Source: an uncultured Alphaproteobacteria bacterium
Lineage (GTDB): Bacteria > Pseudomonadota > Alphaproteobacteria > Methylaequorales > Methylaequoraceae
Direction of reading: 5' to 3'
Assembly (NCBI GenBank): GCA_902625895.1
Contig: CACODD010000004.1
Location: 1 to 55,232 of the forward strand
DNA: 55,232 nt
The notes below the pieces were generated by a model. It saw nothing but the letters and a program-made list of their open reading frames with translations, had not been told where the DNA came from and did no database searches. The position numbers were made by a program, and so were the translations under genes. Every line of letters begins with the position of its first letter. Within the stretch, counting starts at the first letter, position 1. Below are positions 42,837 to 53,400 of the stretch, in pieces.

Positions 42837-44647
42837 ATATTAGAATTTTAATTACAATTTTGCATGATCTTATATTTTTTGGAGTCTCATTTTTCATGTC
42901 TTTGTGGATTAGATTGGATCTCAACAGTGCTTTAATTCTTTGCAAAGAATTATGGTGGTTTCTAATTTTTTTTTCGTTCACTAATATTTTCCTACTTAAG
43001 TATATGGGTCTTTATCATGGGATTTGGAGGTATGCGTCCATCCACGAAATAAAATCTATTATTAAAAGTGTTTCTGTTTCAATCTTGCTATTACTTGGTA
43101 TTTTTTTTCTTGTCTTTAGATTGGAAGATATACCTCGGTCCTTTCCAATTCTATTATTCATTATCTCAATTTTTAGCGTTACTAGTCCAAGAGTTTTCTA
43201 TAGGATTATGAAAGATTATTTGAAAAAAAATAATCTTGAAAAAGTTCCAATTTTAGTTGTGGGAGACAGTCCTACAACAGAAAATTTTATAAGGTTTTCT
43301 AAGCAAGACGATAATTCTCTTTATGAAGTTGTTGGGATCATTAGTTTTAAAGAGTCCTCAATTGGTAGAAGAATCCACAATATACCCATTCTTGGCTCCT
43401 CTAACAAACTAGAGTCTATAAATGAAAGTCTAAAAAAAATAAAAAAGTCACCACAAAGAATTATCATTTCAGATTCCAAAGTTAAACCTGAAACTCTTGA
43501 ATCGCTATACATTTTTTCAAAACGAAATGGATTAGCCATTGGGATGCTTCCAAGCATTTCAGAAATTTCGATTAAGGATCAAGGTCAATTCATACCCAAA
43601 CCAATTGTCATCGAAGATATTTTAGGAAGAAAGCAAAAAGTGAATGATCCAAGGCTTTTGGAGGATATTGAAGGAAAAATAATTTTAGTTACAGGTGCAG
43701 GCGGAAGTATTGGAAGTGAATTATGCAGACAAATTCATAGATTAAGACCAAAGTTATTAATTTTACTCGAGCAAAATGAATATAACCTTTTCAAAATTTC
43801 ATCACAACTCAAAGGAAATATTTTGCCAAGTCTTACGGATATAAAAGATTTTAGTAAAATGGAGGAGATACTTAGAAAATTCAAACCTGACTATATTTTC
43901 CACACAGCCGCATTAAAGCACATTACATTTGTTGAAACGGATCCCTTAGAAGCTCTTCACACAAATTTTTTAGCAACCGTAAAACTTTGTCAGCTTTGCA
44001 AATTTTTAAAAATAAAAAAAATGGTTTTTATTTCCACCGATAAAGCTGTAAATCCCTCAAATATAATGGGTGCATCTAAGAGACTTTGTGAAAAATATAT
44101 TCAAAAAATTGCTTCTAAAGAGAAGGTAACACTTTTTACAATCGTTCGATTTGGCAATGTTCTAGGTTCAACAGGTTCCGTTGTTCCAGTTTTTGAAAAA
44201 CAAATAAGTGAAGGCGGTCCAGTAAAAATTACACATCCAAAAATTAGAAGATTTTTCATGACTATTAGAGAGGCTGTTGAACTAGTATTAATTTCTTCGC
44301 AACTTCAGATATCAGACAATGGAGAAATCTTTATACTAGAGATGGGTGACCCAATTTATATCAAAGACCTTGCAAAAAAAATGATAATACTATCAGGAGC
44401 AGATGAAAAAAATATTAAAATTAAATTTACTGGATTAAGGAAAGGTGAAAAAATAAATGAAGAACTTTTTTTTAAAAGTGAACAAATTAATAAGACTAAC
44501 ATCAAAGGCATTTTATCAACAACAAGTAAACTCTTTTCTCCGAAAAATTCCGATTTCGAAAAATTAGTTAAGCTTATAACAAACAGAAGGAATAAAAACT
44601 ATTTAGAAATTTTTGAAAAAATGCTTCCTGAATATAAAAAAAAATGA
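42833..44647 (+). CDS. CapD/WbpM-type UDP-GlcNAc 4,6-dehydratase
   Basis: Membrane-bound nucleotide-sugar dehydratase of 604 residues. Four N-terminal helices (up to about 120) are followed by a first CoA-binding-like domain (about 137-265) and then the catalytic SDR domain: TGAGGSIGS (287-295), AALKHITFVE, STDKAVNPSNIMGASKR. The usual SDR Tyr-x-x-x-Lys is replaced by Met412-x-x-x-Lys416, as in WbpM and FlaA1-type dehydratases. The product would feed QuiNAc/FucNAc-type sugars. It is coupled to the GT4 gene upstream and overlaps purH by four bases. Confidence 0.9.
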   Translation: MNIRILITILHDLIFFGVSFFMSLWIRLDLNSALILCKELWWFLIFFSFTNIFLLKYMGLYHGIWRYASIHEIKSIIKSVSVSILLLLGIFFLVFRLEDIPRSFPILLFIISIFSVTSPRVFYRIMKDYLKKNNLEKVPILVVGDSPTTENFIRFSKQDDNSLYEVVGIISFKESSIGRRIHNIPILGSSNKLESINESLKKIKKSPQRIIISDSKVKPETLESLYIFSKRNGLAIGMLPSISEISIKDQGQFIPKPIVIEDILGRKQKVNDPRLLEDIEGKIILVTGAGGSIGSELCRQIHRLRPKLLILLEQNEYNLFKISSQLKGNILPSLTDIKDFSKMEEILRKFKPDYIFHTAALKHITFVETDPLEALHTNFLATVKLCQLCKFLKIKKMVFISTDKAVNPSNIMGASKRLCEKYIQKIASKEKVTLFTIVRFGNVLGSTGSVVPVFEKQISEGGPVKITHPKIRRFFMTIREAVELVLISSQLQISDNGEIFILEMGDPIYIKDLAKKMIILSGADEKNIKIKFTGLRKGEKINEELFFKSEQINKTNIKGILSTTSKLFSPKNSDFEKLVKLITNRRNKNYLEIFEKMLPEYKKK

Positions 44648-46185
44648 CAAAAATAGAGATTAAAAGAGCAATTGTTTCTGTACATGATAAAAGTTGTTTG
44701 AGTCTTTTAGCAGACTATTTTATAAAGTACAAAATTGAAGTTTTAAGCACTGGTGGTACTGCACGCTTTTTAAAAAATTATAGTGCAAAATTAAAAATTA
44801 TTGAAATTTCAGAATTTACAAATTTTAGCGAAATTTTAGATGGACGAGTAAAGTCTCTCCACCCAAAAATCCACTCAGGAATATTAGCAAAAAAAAAAGA
44901 TAAAAATCATATTAAAGAATTAAAAAAAATAAACACACCTTATATTGATTTAGTTGTAGTGAATTTGTATCCATTTGAAAAAGTGGTGAACGATCAAAAG
45001 TCAGGAAAACAAAAATGTATAGAAAATATTGACATCGGTGGACCTACATTAATCAGAGGCGCAGCAAAAAATTATGACAATGTAACTGTCCTCACTGATC
45101 CAAACCAATATAATTCTTTTTTAGAAATTGTTTATAAAAATCATAACCAGATACCTAAAAGTTTTAGAGAACTCTGTGCAATAGTTGCATTTGAAAAGAC
45201 ATCTTATTACGACGGAGTAATTTCAAATTGGTTTAACAAGGACAACCCGAATTTTTGTAATGAAAAAATTTCATTAATTTTTAATAAGATTTCTCAACTT
45301 AGATACGGTGAAAATCCTCATCAAAAAGCTGCGTTATTTAACTTAAATGAAAATCCCTTGATTAAAGTTTCTGGAAAAGATTTATCTTTTAATAACATTT
45401 ATGATTTAGAAGTTGCAATGGAGTTAGCCCAACAATTCCAAGAATCTTCATGTGTAATCTTAAAACACGGAAATCCCTGTGGAGTGGCTTTAGATAAAAA
45501 ACAACATATAGCGTTTGATAAAGCGCTTAATTGTGACAAAATTAGCGCGTTTGGAGGGATAGTAGCATTTAACAAAAAGCTCGCTTCACAAACTGCCAAA
45601 AAAATTAAAAACTTATTTATTGAGGTTGTGATTGCTCCAGATTTTTCATTGGAGTCCAAAAATATACTTTGTAAAAAAAAGAACCTTATTTTAATTCAAT
45701 ATAATGCAACCAATAGAAAAACTTCCGTTCATTTAAAAACAACTAGAAATTTTTTACTTCTACAAAATAAAGATAATAAAATTATTAGTAAAAAAGATTT
45801 AGCAATTAAAACCAAAATTACGCCTACTGATAAAGATAAAAAAGATATGATTTTTAGTTTTATAATTGCAAAATACCTAAATTCTAATGCTATTGTTTTA
45901 GCTCAAAATCAGGCAACTGTTGGTATTGGTGTAGGCCAAATGAACCGTCTTGAAGCTGCAAAACAAGCTATAAAACAGATGAAATCTAATTTAAAAAAAT
46001 ATAATCCAGTTCTTGCATCAGACGGTTTTTTTCCTTTCTCTGATATTGTTAAATTATGCTCAAAAAATAATATCAAAGGCATAATTCAACCTGGTGGCTC
46101 GAAAAATGACAAAGAGGTAATAGATGTTGCAAATAAAAATAAAATTTCTTTGGTTTTAACAGGGATTAGACACTTTAAACATTAA
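44644..46185 (+). CDS. purH: PurH, AICAR transformylase / IMP cyclohydrolase
   Basis: Bifunctional enzyme for the last two steps of IMP synthesis. The 513 residues match. The N-terminal cyclohydrolase domain begins AIVSVHDKSCLSLLADYF and includes STGGTARFL, DGRVKSLHPKIHSGIL and NLYPFEK. The transformylase domain has RYGENPHQKAALF, LKHGNPCGVA with the catalytic K-H, and SAFGGIVAFN near 300. A late VGIGVGQMNR completes it. It overlaps the dehydratase gene by four bases upstream and the MFS gene by 11 bases downstream. Confidence 0.97.
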   Translation: MTKIEIKRAIVSVHDKSCLSLLADYFIKYKIEVLSTGGTARFLKNYSAKLKIIEISEFTNFSEILDGRVKSLHPKIHSGILAKKKDKNHIKELKKINTPYIDLVVVNLYPFEKVVNDQKSGKQKCIENIDIGGPTLIRGAAKNYDNVTVLTDPNQYNSFLEIVYKNHNQIPKSFRELCAIVAFEKTSYYDGVISNWFNKDNPNFCNEKISLIFNKISQLRYGENPHQKAALFNLNENPLIKVSGKDLSFNNIYDLEVAMELAQQFQESSCVILKHGNPCGVALDKKQHIAFDKALNCDKISAFGGIVAFNKKLASQTAKKIKNLFIEVVIAPDFSLESKNILCKKKNLILIQYNATNRKTSVHLKTTRNFLLLQNKDNKIISKKDLAIKTKITPTDKDKKDMIFSFIIAKYLNSNAIVLAQNQATVGIGVGQMNRLEAAKQAIKQMKSNLKKYNPVLASDGFFPFSDIVKLCSKNNIKGIIQPGGSKNDKEVIDVANKNKISLVLTGIRHFKH

Positions 46186-47398
46186 ATCTAAAATATAATT
46201 TTAAAAATGGAATCAGTGATAAAAATAAAAAAATCGGAATTACTATTATTCCAAATCTTATTGAATCGGTATGTTGTATTGTAAGTCCTACTAAAAATGG
46301 GCCCAGTATTGAACACAAATTTCCAAACATTGAATACAAACTAAAAGCTGCCAACTGATTTTGGGCTTTTATCTTTTGCACCAAAAAACTTCTACTTGAA
46401 GCCTGAATTGGTCCAATAAAAAAACCAACCAAGAGGGCAATCACCCAAAAGCTATAATAACTTTCAACGAAACAAAGAATTAGTGTTAAAATTAATAACC
46501 CTGAAATACAAATTTTCACAGCATTAAGTGATCCAATTTTGTCCTCAACATTACCAATAACTAAACAACCAATTATTCCAAAAAAATTAATCGAAACCCC
46601 TAGGAATAAGATTTCAGATTCAGAGAGTCCAAAGATAAATGCTGCAATCATGCTAGCAAATGCAAAAATAGAAACTACCGCATTGTTAAAAAAAAAATAG
46701 CTAATTAAGAAATTAGATACACCTCTAGATCTAATGTTTTTAATCAATTCTAAAATATTTGGTGATTTAAAATGAACCTCTTTCATAACGTTAAATAACG
46801 AAAAACCAAATAACGCCGACCATATTGCAACAAACGGACCAATTAATAAAAATACCTTAATATTAAAAATTTTAAAACTTTCATTAGAGAACTTTAATAA
46901 AATGAATACTAGAAACAACGATGCCAATCCACCTAAATACCCAAATGCCCAACCCAAGTTTGATAATGCTCCTGCAATATTATTTTTTCTAATTTTGGAC
47001 AATGAGAGATTATAAAACAAATTTACTATTTCAAACGAAACAAAACTAATTAAAATAAATATAAGCGGAAGGAATTGATTTGATCCCTTGTCAAAAAAGA
47101 ACAGTCCAAAAGTAAAAAAAATCATTAAATAGAAAAAAAACTTAAAGAAGCCAATTTTAATATTTCGAAAGAAATTTCTCCCGCTTATAAGAATGAAAGA
47201 TAATAATAAAAAACACAGTATGCTTGCTGCAGACAAAGCAAACCCCCAAAGACTTGTTCCCACATTTGGATCAGAAGAAATTGTTTTTGCGTAAAAGGCT
47301 CCATAGAAAAAAGTAAGAATTAAAGTTGGGTAACTCGAAATTCCAAAATCAAATAAACACCATGATCTAATCTTTTTTGAATTAAGTAATGAAAACAT
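46175..47398 (-). CDS. MFS transporter, UMF1/Atg22-like
   Basis: Twelve-helix permease of 407 residues. The N-terminal RSWCLFDFGISSYPTLILTFFYGAFYAK fits the W-x-L-Y/F-D-F/W-A/G-x-S-x-x family start. GALSNLGWAFGYLGGLASLFLVF in the middle and GPIQASSRSFLVQ late are UMF1/Atg22-like. The substrate is unknown; vacuolar Atg22 is an amino acid exporter, which may not apply. It lies 24 bases downstream of the giant repeat gene in the same direction, but without overlap. Confidence 0.83.
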   Translation of the reverse strand: MFSLLNSKKIRSWCLFDFGISSYPTLILTFFYGAFYAKTISSDPNVGTSLWGFALSAASILCFLLLSFILISGRNFFRNIKIGFFKFFFYLMIFFTFGLFFFDKGSNQFLPLIFILISFVSFEIVNLFYNLSLSKIRKNNIAGALSNLGWAFGYLGGLASLFLVFILLKFSNESFKIFNIKVFLLIGPFVAIWSALFGFSLFNVMKEVHFKSPNILELIKNIRSRGVSNFLISYFFFNNAVVSIFAFASMIAAFIFGLSESEILFLGVSINFFGIIGCLVIGNVEDKIGSLNAVKICISGLLILTLILCFVESYYSFWVIALLVGFFIGPIQASSRSFLVQKIKAQNQLAAFSLYSMFGNLCSILGPFLVGLTIQHTDSIRFGIIVIPIFLFLSLIPFLKLYFRFNV

Positions 47399-47422
47399 TC
47401 AAACCCCGTGAACTTTTAAATT

Positions 47423-50400
47423 TTAGTTACACAGTCCATTTCTTAAAACACAAGGAGCAACTGTTATTGATTGATCTGGAGTAGAAATACTGATTTTCTC
47501 TGCTACAGCTGGCACACTTCTGTGTGAGGTTTTTGTAGGCAAAAGAATCAAGTTTTTACCTGAACGTCCTTTATTTAAAATTTCTCTTACTCTTTGAGTA
47601 AAGGTTAATTTATGTTTTAAGGTCAACAAGAAACTTCCACCAGAAAATGTATAGTTTGAAGCTGATCCGGTTCCATCGCTAAAAGATAAAGTGCCCAAAG
47701 AAATATTTTGAGTGCTTCCTGGAATATTACTTTGAATACTACCTTGTCCAATTAAAGTTAACGACTCATTATTAGCTGCTGTGATAAATAATTCTTCAGC
47801 TAGAACGATCAAAGATGGGTTTTCCACAGCAACACGAGAGCCAAAGAGACTAACTGGTCTTTTTGTTACATTCATAGAAGCCCCTGTTATTGTATAATTT
47901 GGATGAGCTGAAGTTAATGATCCAATATTAACAGACTTTGATCCAACCCCAGGAGACCCAATTGTACCTGAACCAGAAATAGTTATTGTGTCGGAACCAA
48001 CAGTATTGGTGAAAGAATCAAATATGTTACCATTTACAATATTTGTCCCATCGTAAAATCTACTACCAGAGGCTGATGTTGTACGTGCTGTTACGTCAAT
48101 TGAATGGTTGCCGCCATCTAAAGTATAATTCGAGGCAGATCCACTTCCGTTTCCTAATGCAAGAGTTCCAATACTTGTAATGTTTTTTCCTACTCCTACA
48201 TTTTTATTTTGCATTTGACCATTTCCACTCAGTGTTAATGTCTGTCCCCCTACAGTATTAGAGATTCCATTAGATTGTAGACCTGAAGCAGGTGCATCTA
48301 AAGTTCCGTCATAAATTTTTTCGATACTTAGATCAACGGGACGTTTTGTAATACTTAAAGAAATTGTTCCCATGGAGTAGTTAGTAGCACTTCCATTTGC
48401 GCTAACAAGATTCAGTGTGTTCTGAGTAACTGATTTATTACTTCCAACGTTAGCATCGACTACACTGCCTTGACCGGATAGTGTGATGATTTCAGAACCC
48501 ACTCCGGTTGTTATAGCTAGGTCAGAACCATTCACAGTTGTTGTATTATCATACACTCTAGAGCCTGTAACATTCAACTGACGCGAGTTTATTGCGAATG
48601 TTCCACTTGATAATGAATAATTCGACGCTAACCCCGTTCCATCCTGCAATTGAAGTGTTCCAAGTACAATTGTTTTTCCAGTCCCAGAAATTGCGGTAGA
48701 GACACTTCCTGAACCTGTGATTCCAAGGGTCTCTCCAGCAGAGGTATTATTAAAAATTGAAATATCTGAACCATTTACAGTTGTTGTTCCATCATAAAAT
48801 CTTGAGCCACTAATTGTTATTGGTCTTTTTGTTACACTCATGGTTTGTGTTCCACCTGACAATGTATAATTAGCAGCTAAACCTCCATTAGTTCCATTAC
48901 TAATTGTAATGCCAGTTACATTTGTTAACGTTTTTAAATCTCCAACGTTAGCATTTCCTAAGTCACCATTTCCTGATAATCCAATTGTTTCCGAACCAAC
49001 CAAATTATTGATTGTTGTTAAGTCAGATGCGGCGGCAGTAGCAGAAGAATCGTAGATTCTTGAACCAGTTAAATCTAATGGACGTTTCGTAATATCTAAA
49101 GTTGCAGAGGTTAAATTATAATTACTTGAAGCTGCAGTTCCACTTGCTAATGCTATGCTTCCAAGCGATATTGACTGCCCAGACGCTACATTTTTAGAAG
49201 CAACACTTCCAGATCCTGTTAGATTTAAATTTTCCCCACTTACCAAATTGCTGAAAGTTGAGGTGAAGTTTGAAGTATTTGCATCTGTTGTTCCATCATA
49301 GTGTCTAGTACCCACAAAATTTACATCTCTCACATTAATATCAAAAGACCCTGATGATAATTCATAGTTGGAAGCTAACCCGGAATTATCTGTTAGTGCT
49401 AGTGAACCCAATGATATAGTCTTATTTGTTCCAACTGCAGCAGAATCAACAGTCCCAGATCCATTTAGATTCAGAGTTTCACCACCGGCTCTATTACTGA
49501 TAGTTGAAATAGATGAGTTTTGCACAGTGGTTGATCCATCATAGGTTTTTGAACCTGAAATTGTAATAGGTCTTTTAGTAACATTAACTGTGTGTGTTCC
49601 TCCAGATAATGTGTAGTTTGATGCTAACCCACCATTTGACCCATTGCCCAACGACAGTCCACTAACATTTGTAAGTGCTATCGAATCTGCAACATTTTTA
49701 TTACCTATAACTCCATTTCCTGAAAGGATAATTGTTTCAGAACCAACCAAATTAGTCATGGTTGATAAATCAGATGCTGCCACCGAAGTTGTTGAGTCAT
49801 ATACTCGTGAACCTGATAAACTTAATGGACGAGCTGTTACAGTAAGTGTACTCGAAGTTAAGTTATAATTACTAGCAGCACCTGAACCATCAAGGAGACT
49901 TAGGTTTGTGACTGTTACGGCTTTTCCTGAACCAACATTCTTATTTGAAACTGTTCCTGTTCCTGTTTGTGATAGAATTTCGGAACCTACTAGATTACTG
50001 TAAGTGAATGTTGTTGAAACACTAGCACCGTCCAAAATATTTGATCCATCATATTCTCTACTTGCGACAAGAGTTATAGGTCTTTGAGTGACATTCATCA
50101 AATGAGTGCCTCCATCAAGAGTATAGTTACTTGCTGACCCTGAGTTATCTGATAAAGAAAGTGTATTTTTAGCTACATTTTTTGAATTACCAACTGCAGC
50201 TGACAACAAAGTTCCAGAACCAGATAAATTTAAAGTTTCAGAACCAACTAAGTTTGATAAAGATAAATCTGAAGCATTTGCAGTTATTGATCCATCGTAA
50301 ATTCTTGTGCCTGAAGAATTCAGTATCCTCGGAGTAATTTCAAATGTTGTGGTGAAATTACTCAAGGTATAGTTCCCTGCACCAGGGCCAGTAAGAGCAA

Positions 50401-53400
50401 GGGATCCTGCAGTCACAGTTTTATTAGCGCCAACATTTTCATCTGCAACTGTGCCGGCTCCCGTCAAACTTACAGTTTCTCCACTAACTAAATTGGTTAA
50501 ATTAAGATCAGAACTATTAACAGTTTTTGTGCCATCATATTGCCTGCTTCCAGAAACATTCACAGATAATTGAGATATATCTAATGTGTGAGATCCCCCT
50601 GTTAATGTATAATTTGAAGACTTTCCTCCAGAACCATCCGAAATAGATAGACTTCCAAGGGTAATTGCTTTATTCATTTCAACTGTTGCATTTGGTAAAG
50701 TACCTGAACCAGATAGTGTTAAACTTTCGCCACTTACTATGTTGCTTATACTTAAATCTGCGCTTGAAGCATTGTTAGTCCCGTCAAAGGCTCTTACCCC
50801 ACTTAAACCAATCACACGTTCTGTAACATTTACGGTGGCAGAGGATAATGTGTAGTTTGTACCAACACCTGAACTATTGTCTATTGTTAGGCCTGATGTA
50901 TTTACTGTTTTTCCAGTTCCAGCGTCAGCAGAAGATATTGTACCAGTTCCTGACAGTGATAATGTATCCGATCCAGCCAGATTCGAAAAGCTTGTAAGGT
51001 TGCTTGACGCTACATTTGTTGTCCCGTCATAGGTTTTTGTTCCTGAAACTGTTGTTGATCTTGGAACAATTGTCATAGTTAGCGTTCCATTTGTTAAAGT
51101 ATAGTTAGATGCTATTCCAGAACCATCTGATATTGCCAATGTGTTTGTATTCACAATAGTCCGGCTACCAGCGGCTGGAGAATCCAATACGCCGCTTCCT
51201 GTTAACCCTAGTGTCTCTCCAGAAACAATATTTGTAAAACTTAGATCTGATCCAGAAGCTGTCCTTGTTGAATCATAAGCTCTTGAACCAGATAAATTTA
51301 ATGGACGTTGCGTAATATTAGAGCTTCCTGAAGCTATCGAATAGTTACTTGCTTGTCCAGAATTGTCAACTAATGAAAGCCCCGAAGTCGACAAAGTTTT
51401 AGCATTTCCTACATTTGCTGACGAAACAGTTCCAGATCCAGCAACAGATAATGTTTCAGATCCTACTATATTGGTGAATGTTGTAATTTGACTGCCATGA
51501 ATCGTTGTATTACCGTCGTAAATTTTTGAACCAACAAGTGTTAATGGTCTTTGAGTTATATCGAAATTTGCACTCGAAATGCTATAGTTACTGGCACTTC
51601 CGGTTCCATTCGCGAGAGCTAAAGTTCCAAGTGTAACTGTTTTGCCTGCACCAACATTCGTAGAACTTACAGAACCACTTCCTGAAACAGATAGCGTTTC
51701 AGAACCAACTAAATTTGAAAAAGTTGTCAAGTTGGAACCATCTACTGTTGTATTTCCATCATAAACCTTACTTCCATCTACCACAACTGGACGTTGTGTA
51801 ACATTAATTTCAAGAGTTCCATTTAAAGTATAATTAGCAGCGGCACCGCTGTTATCAGATAAAGTGAAGTTTACATCTGTTACACTCTTGTTATCACCAA
51901 CGGCACTAGAAGTAATAGTTCCGGATCCAGACAAGTTAAGTGTTTCAGAACCTATGAGTCCTGTTAATGATAAATTTGATGATGATACTGATGTGTTTCC
52001 GTCATAAACTTTTGATCCAACAACTCCTATAGATTTTTTGCTAATTGTTATACTGTGGGATCCCCCTAAGAGTGTATAGTTTGAAATTATTCCTCCGTTA
52101 CTCCCATCTGAAAGCAATAGCGCAGTCGTATTAATTGACGCTGATCCATAAGTTGAAGCATTTGGTAAAGAGGTCGAAACCGAGCCAGATTTATTTAAAG
52201 TCTCTGACCCTATAAGGCCGTTCAAACTAATATTTCCAGAAGAGACTGTAGTTGATCCGTCATAGGCTCTTGTTCCAGAAATACTTAATATTTTATTATT
52301 GATTGTAAATGTCCCTGTACTTAAAGAATAGTTAGAGGCATTTGAAGTGTTGTCCGCCAAACTCAGGCCAGTTGTATTTATTGTTTTTCCAGCGCCTACA
52401 TTCTTATCAGTTACTGAACCTGTTCCTGCAATTGATAAAGACTCTCCTGAAACCTCACCAATTAACGTTAAGTCAGAGCTTGCAACATTGGTTGTGCCAT
52501 CGTATTGTCTTGAACCCGAGAGTGTTATTGGCTTTGTGGTAATATCAAATGATCCGGAATCCAGAGTGTAATTAGAGGCCAAGCCGATAGTTCCGTTGGT
52601 TCCGTCAGATATTCCCAATGTATTAAGAGTGATAGATTTATTAGTTCCAACCGATGGTAGCGAAACACTTCCCTCTCCACTAATTGTAAGTGTTTCACCG
52701 CCGGCCGTGTTAACTGTATCAATTTGGCTGGCTAAAACCGTTCCCGTTCCATCATAAACTTTCTCTCCACTTATACTTAGATTGCGACGGGTTATAGCAA
52801 AGCTTGTTGTTCCAATTGTATAGTTAGATGCAGAATGTGAACCGTCGGAAAGGGATAGACCAGATATGTTTATTGTTTTACCAGATCCGACATTTTTATC
52901 AGTTACTGAACCTGTTCCTGTGATTGAAATTGATTCACCTGTAACTTCTCCAGTAACATCTAAATCTGAGCTACTAACTGTGGTAGTGGCATCATAAATT
53001 TTTTGACCTCCCACACTTACCCACTTTTGACTTATGTCAAATGTCCCTATTGTCAAATTATAGTTGCTCGCTAATCCACCGCCAGAACCGTCGGCTATTG
53101 CAATAGATCCTAACGTTATAGATTGGTTGTTTTGTACATTAGCCGATGAAACTGTTCCGCTTCCCGAAAATGCAAGTGTTTCTCCACTTGCAGTATCGTT
53201 GGTGACCAAATCAGATGAGCTTACCGTTGTAGTGCCATCATAAACTCGAGACCCTGAAAATGTTATGTCCTTTTTTGTTATATTGAACGTATGTGTTCCT
53301 CCATCTAATTTATAATTAGACGATAAGCCAGGCGTCCCTCCTGATCCGTTTCCTAAGGTCAAACCAGATACATCTAATGTTTTTCCATTTGCGACATTTT

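Noticed and set aside
52342..52571. Plus-strand open frames inside the giant repeat gene
   Set aside because: They lie antisense to a long, clearly coding repeat array and their products show no repeat periodicity or known motif of their own. They are by-products of the biased codon use of the repeats.
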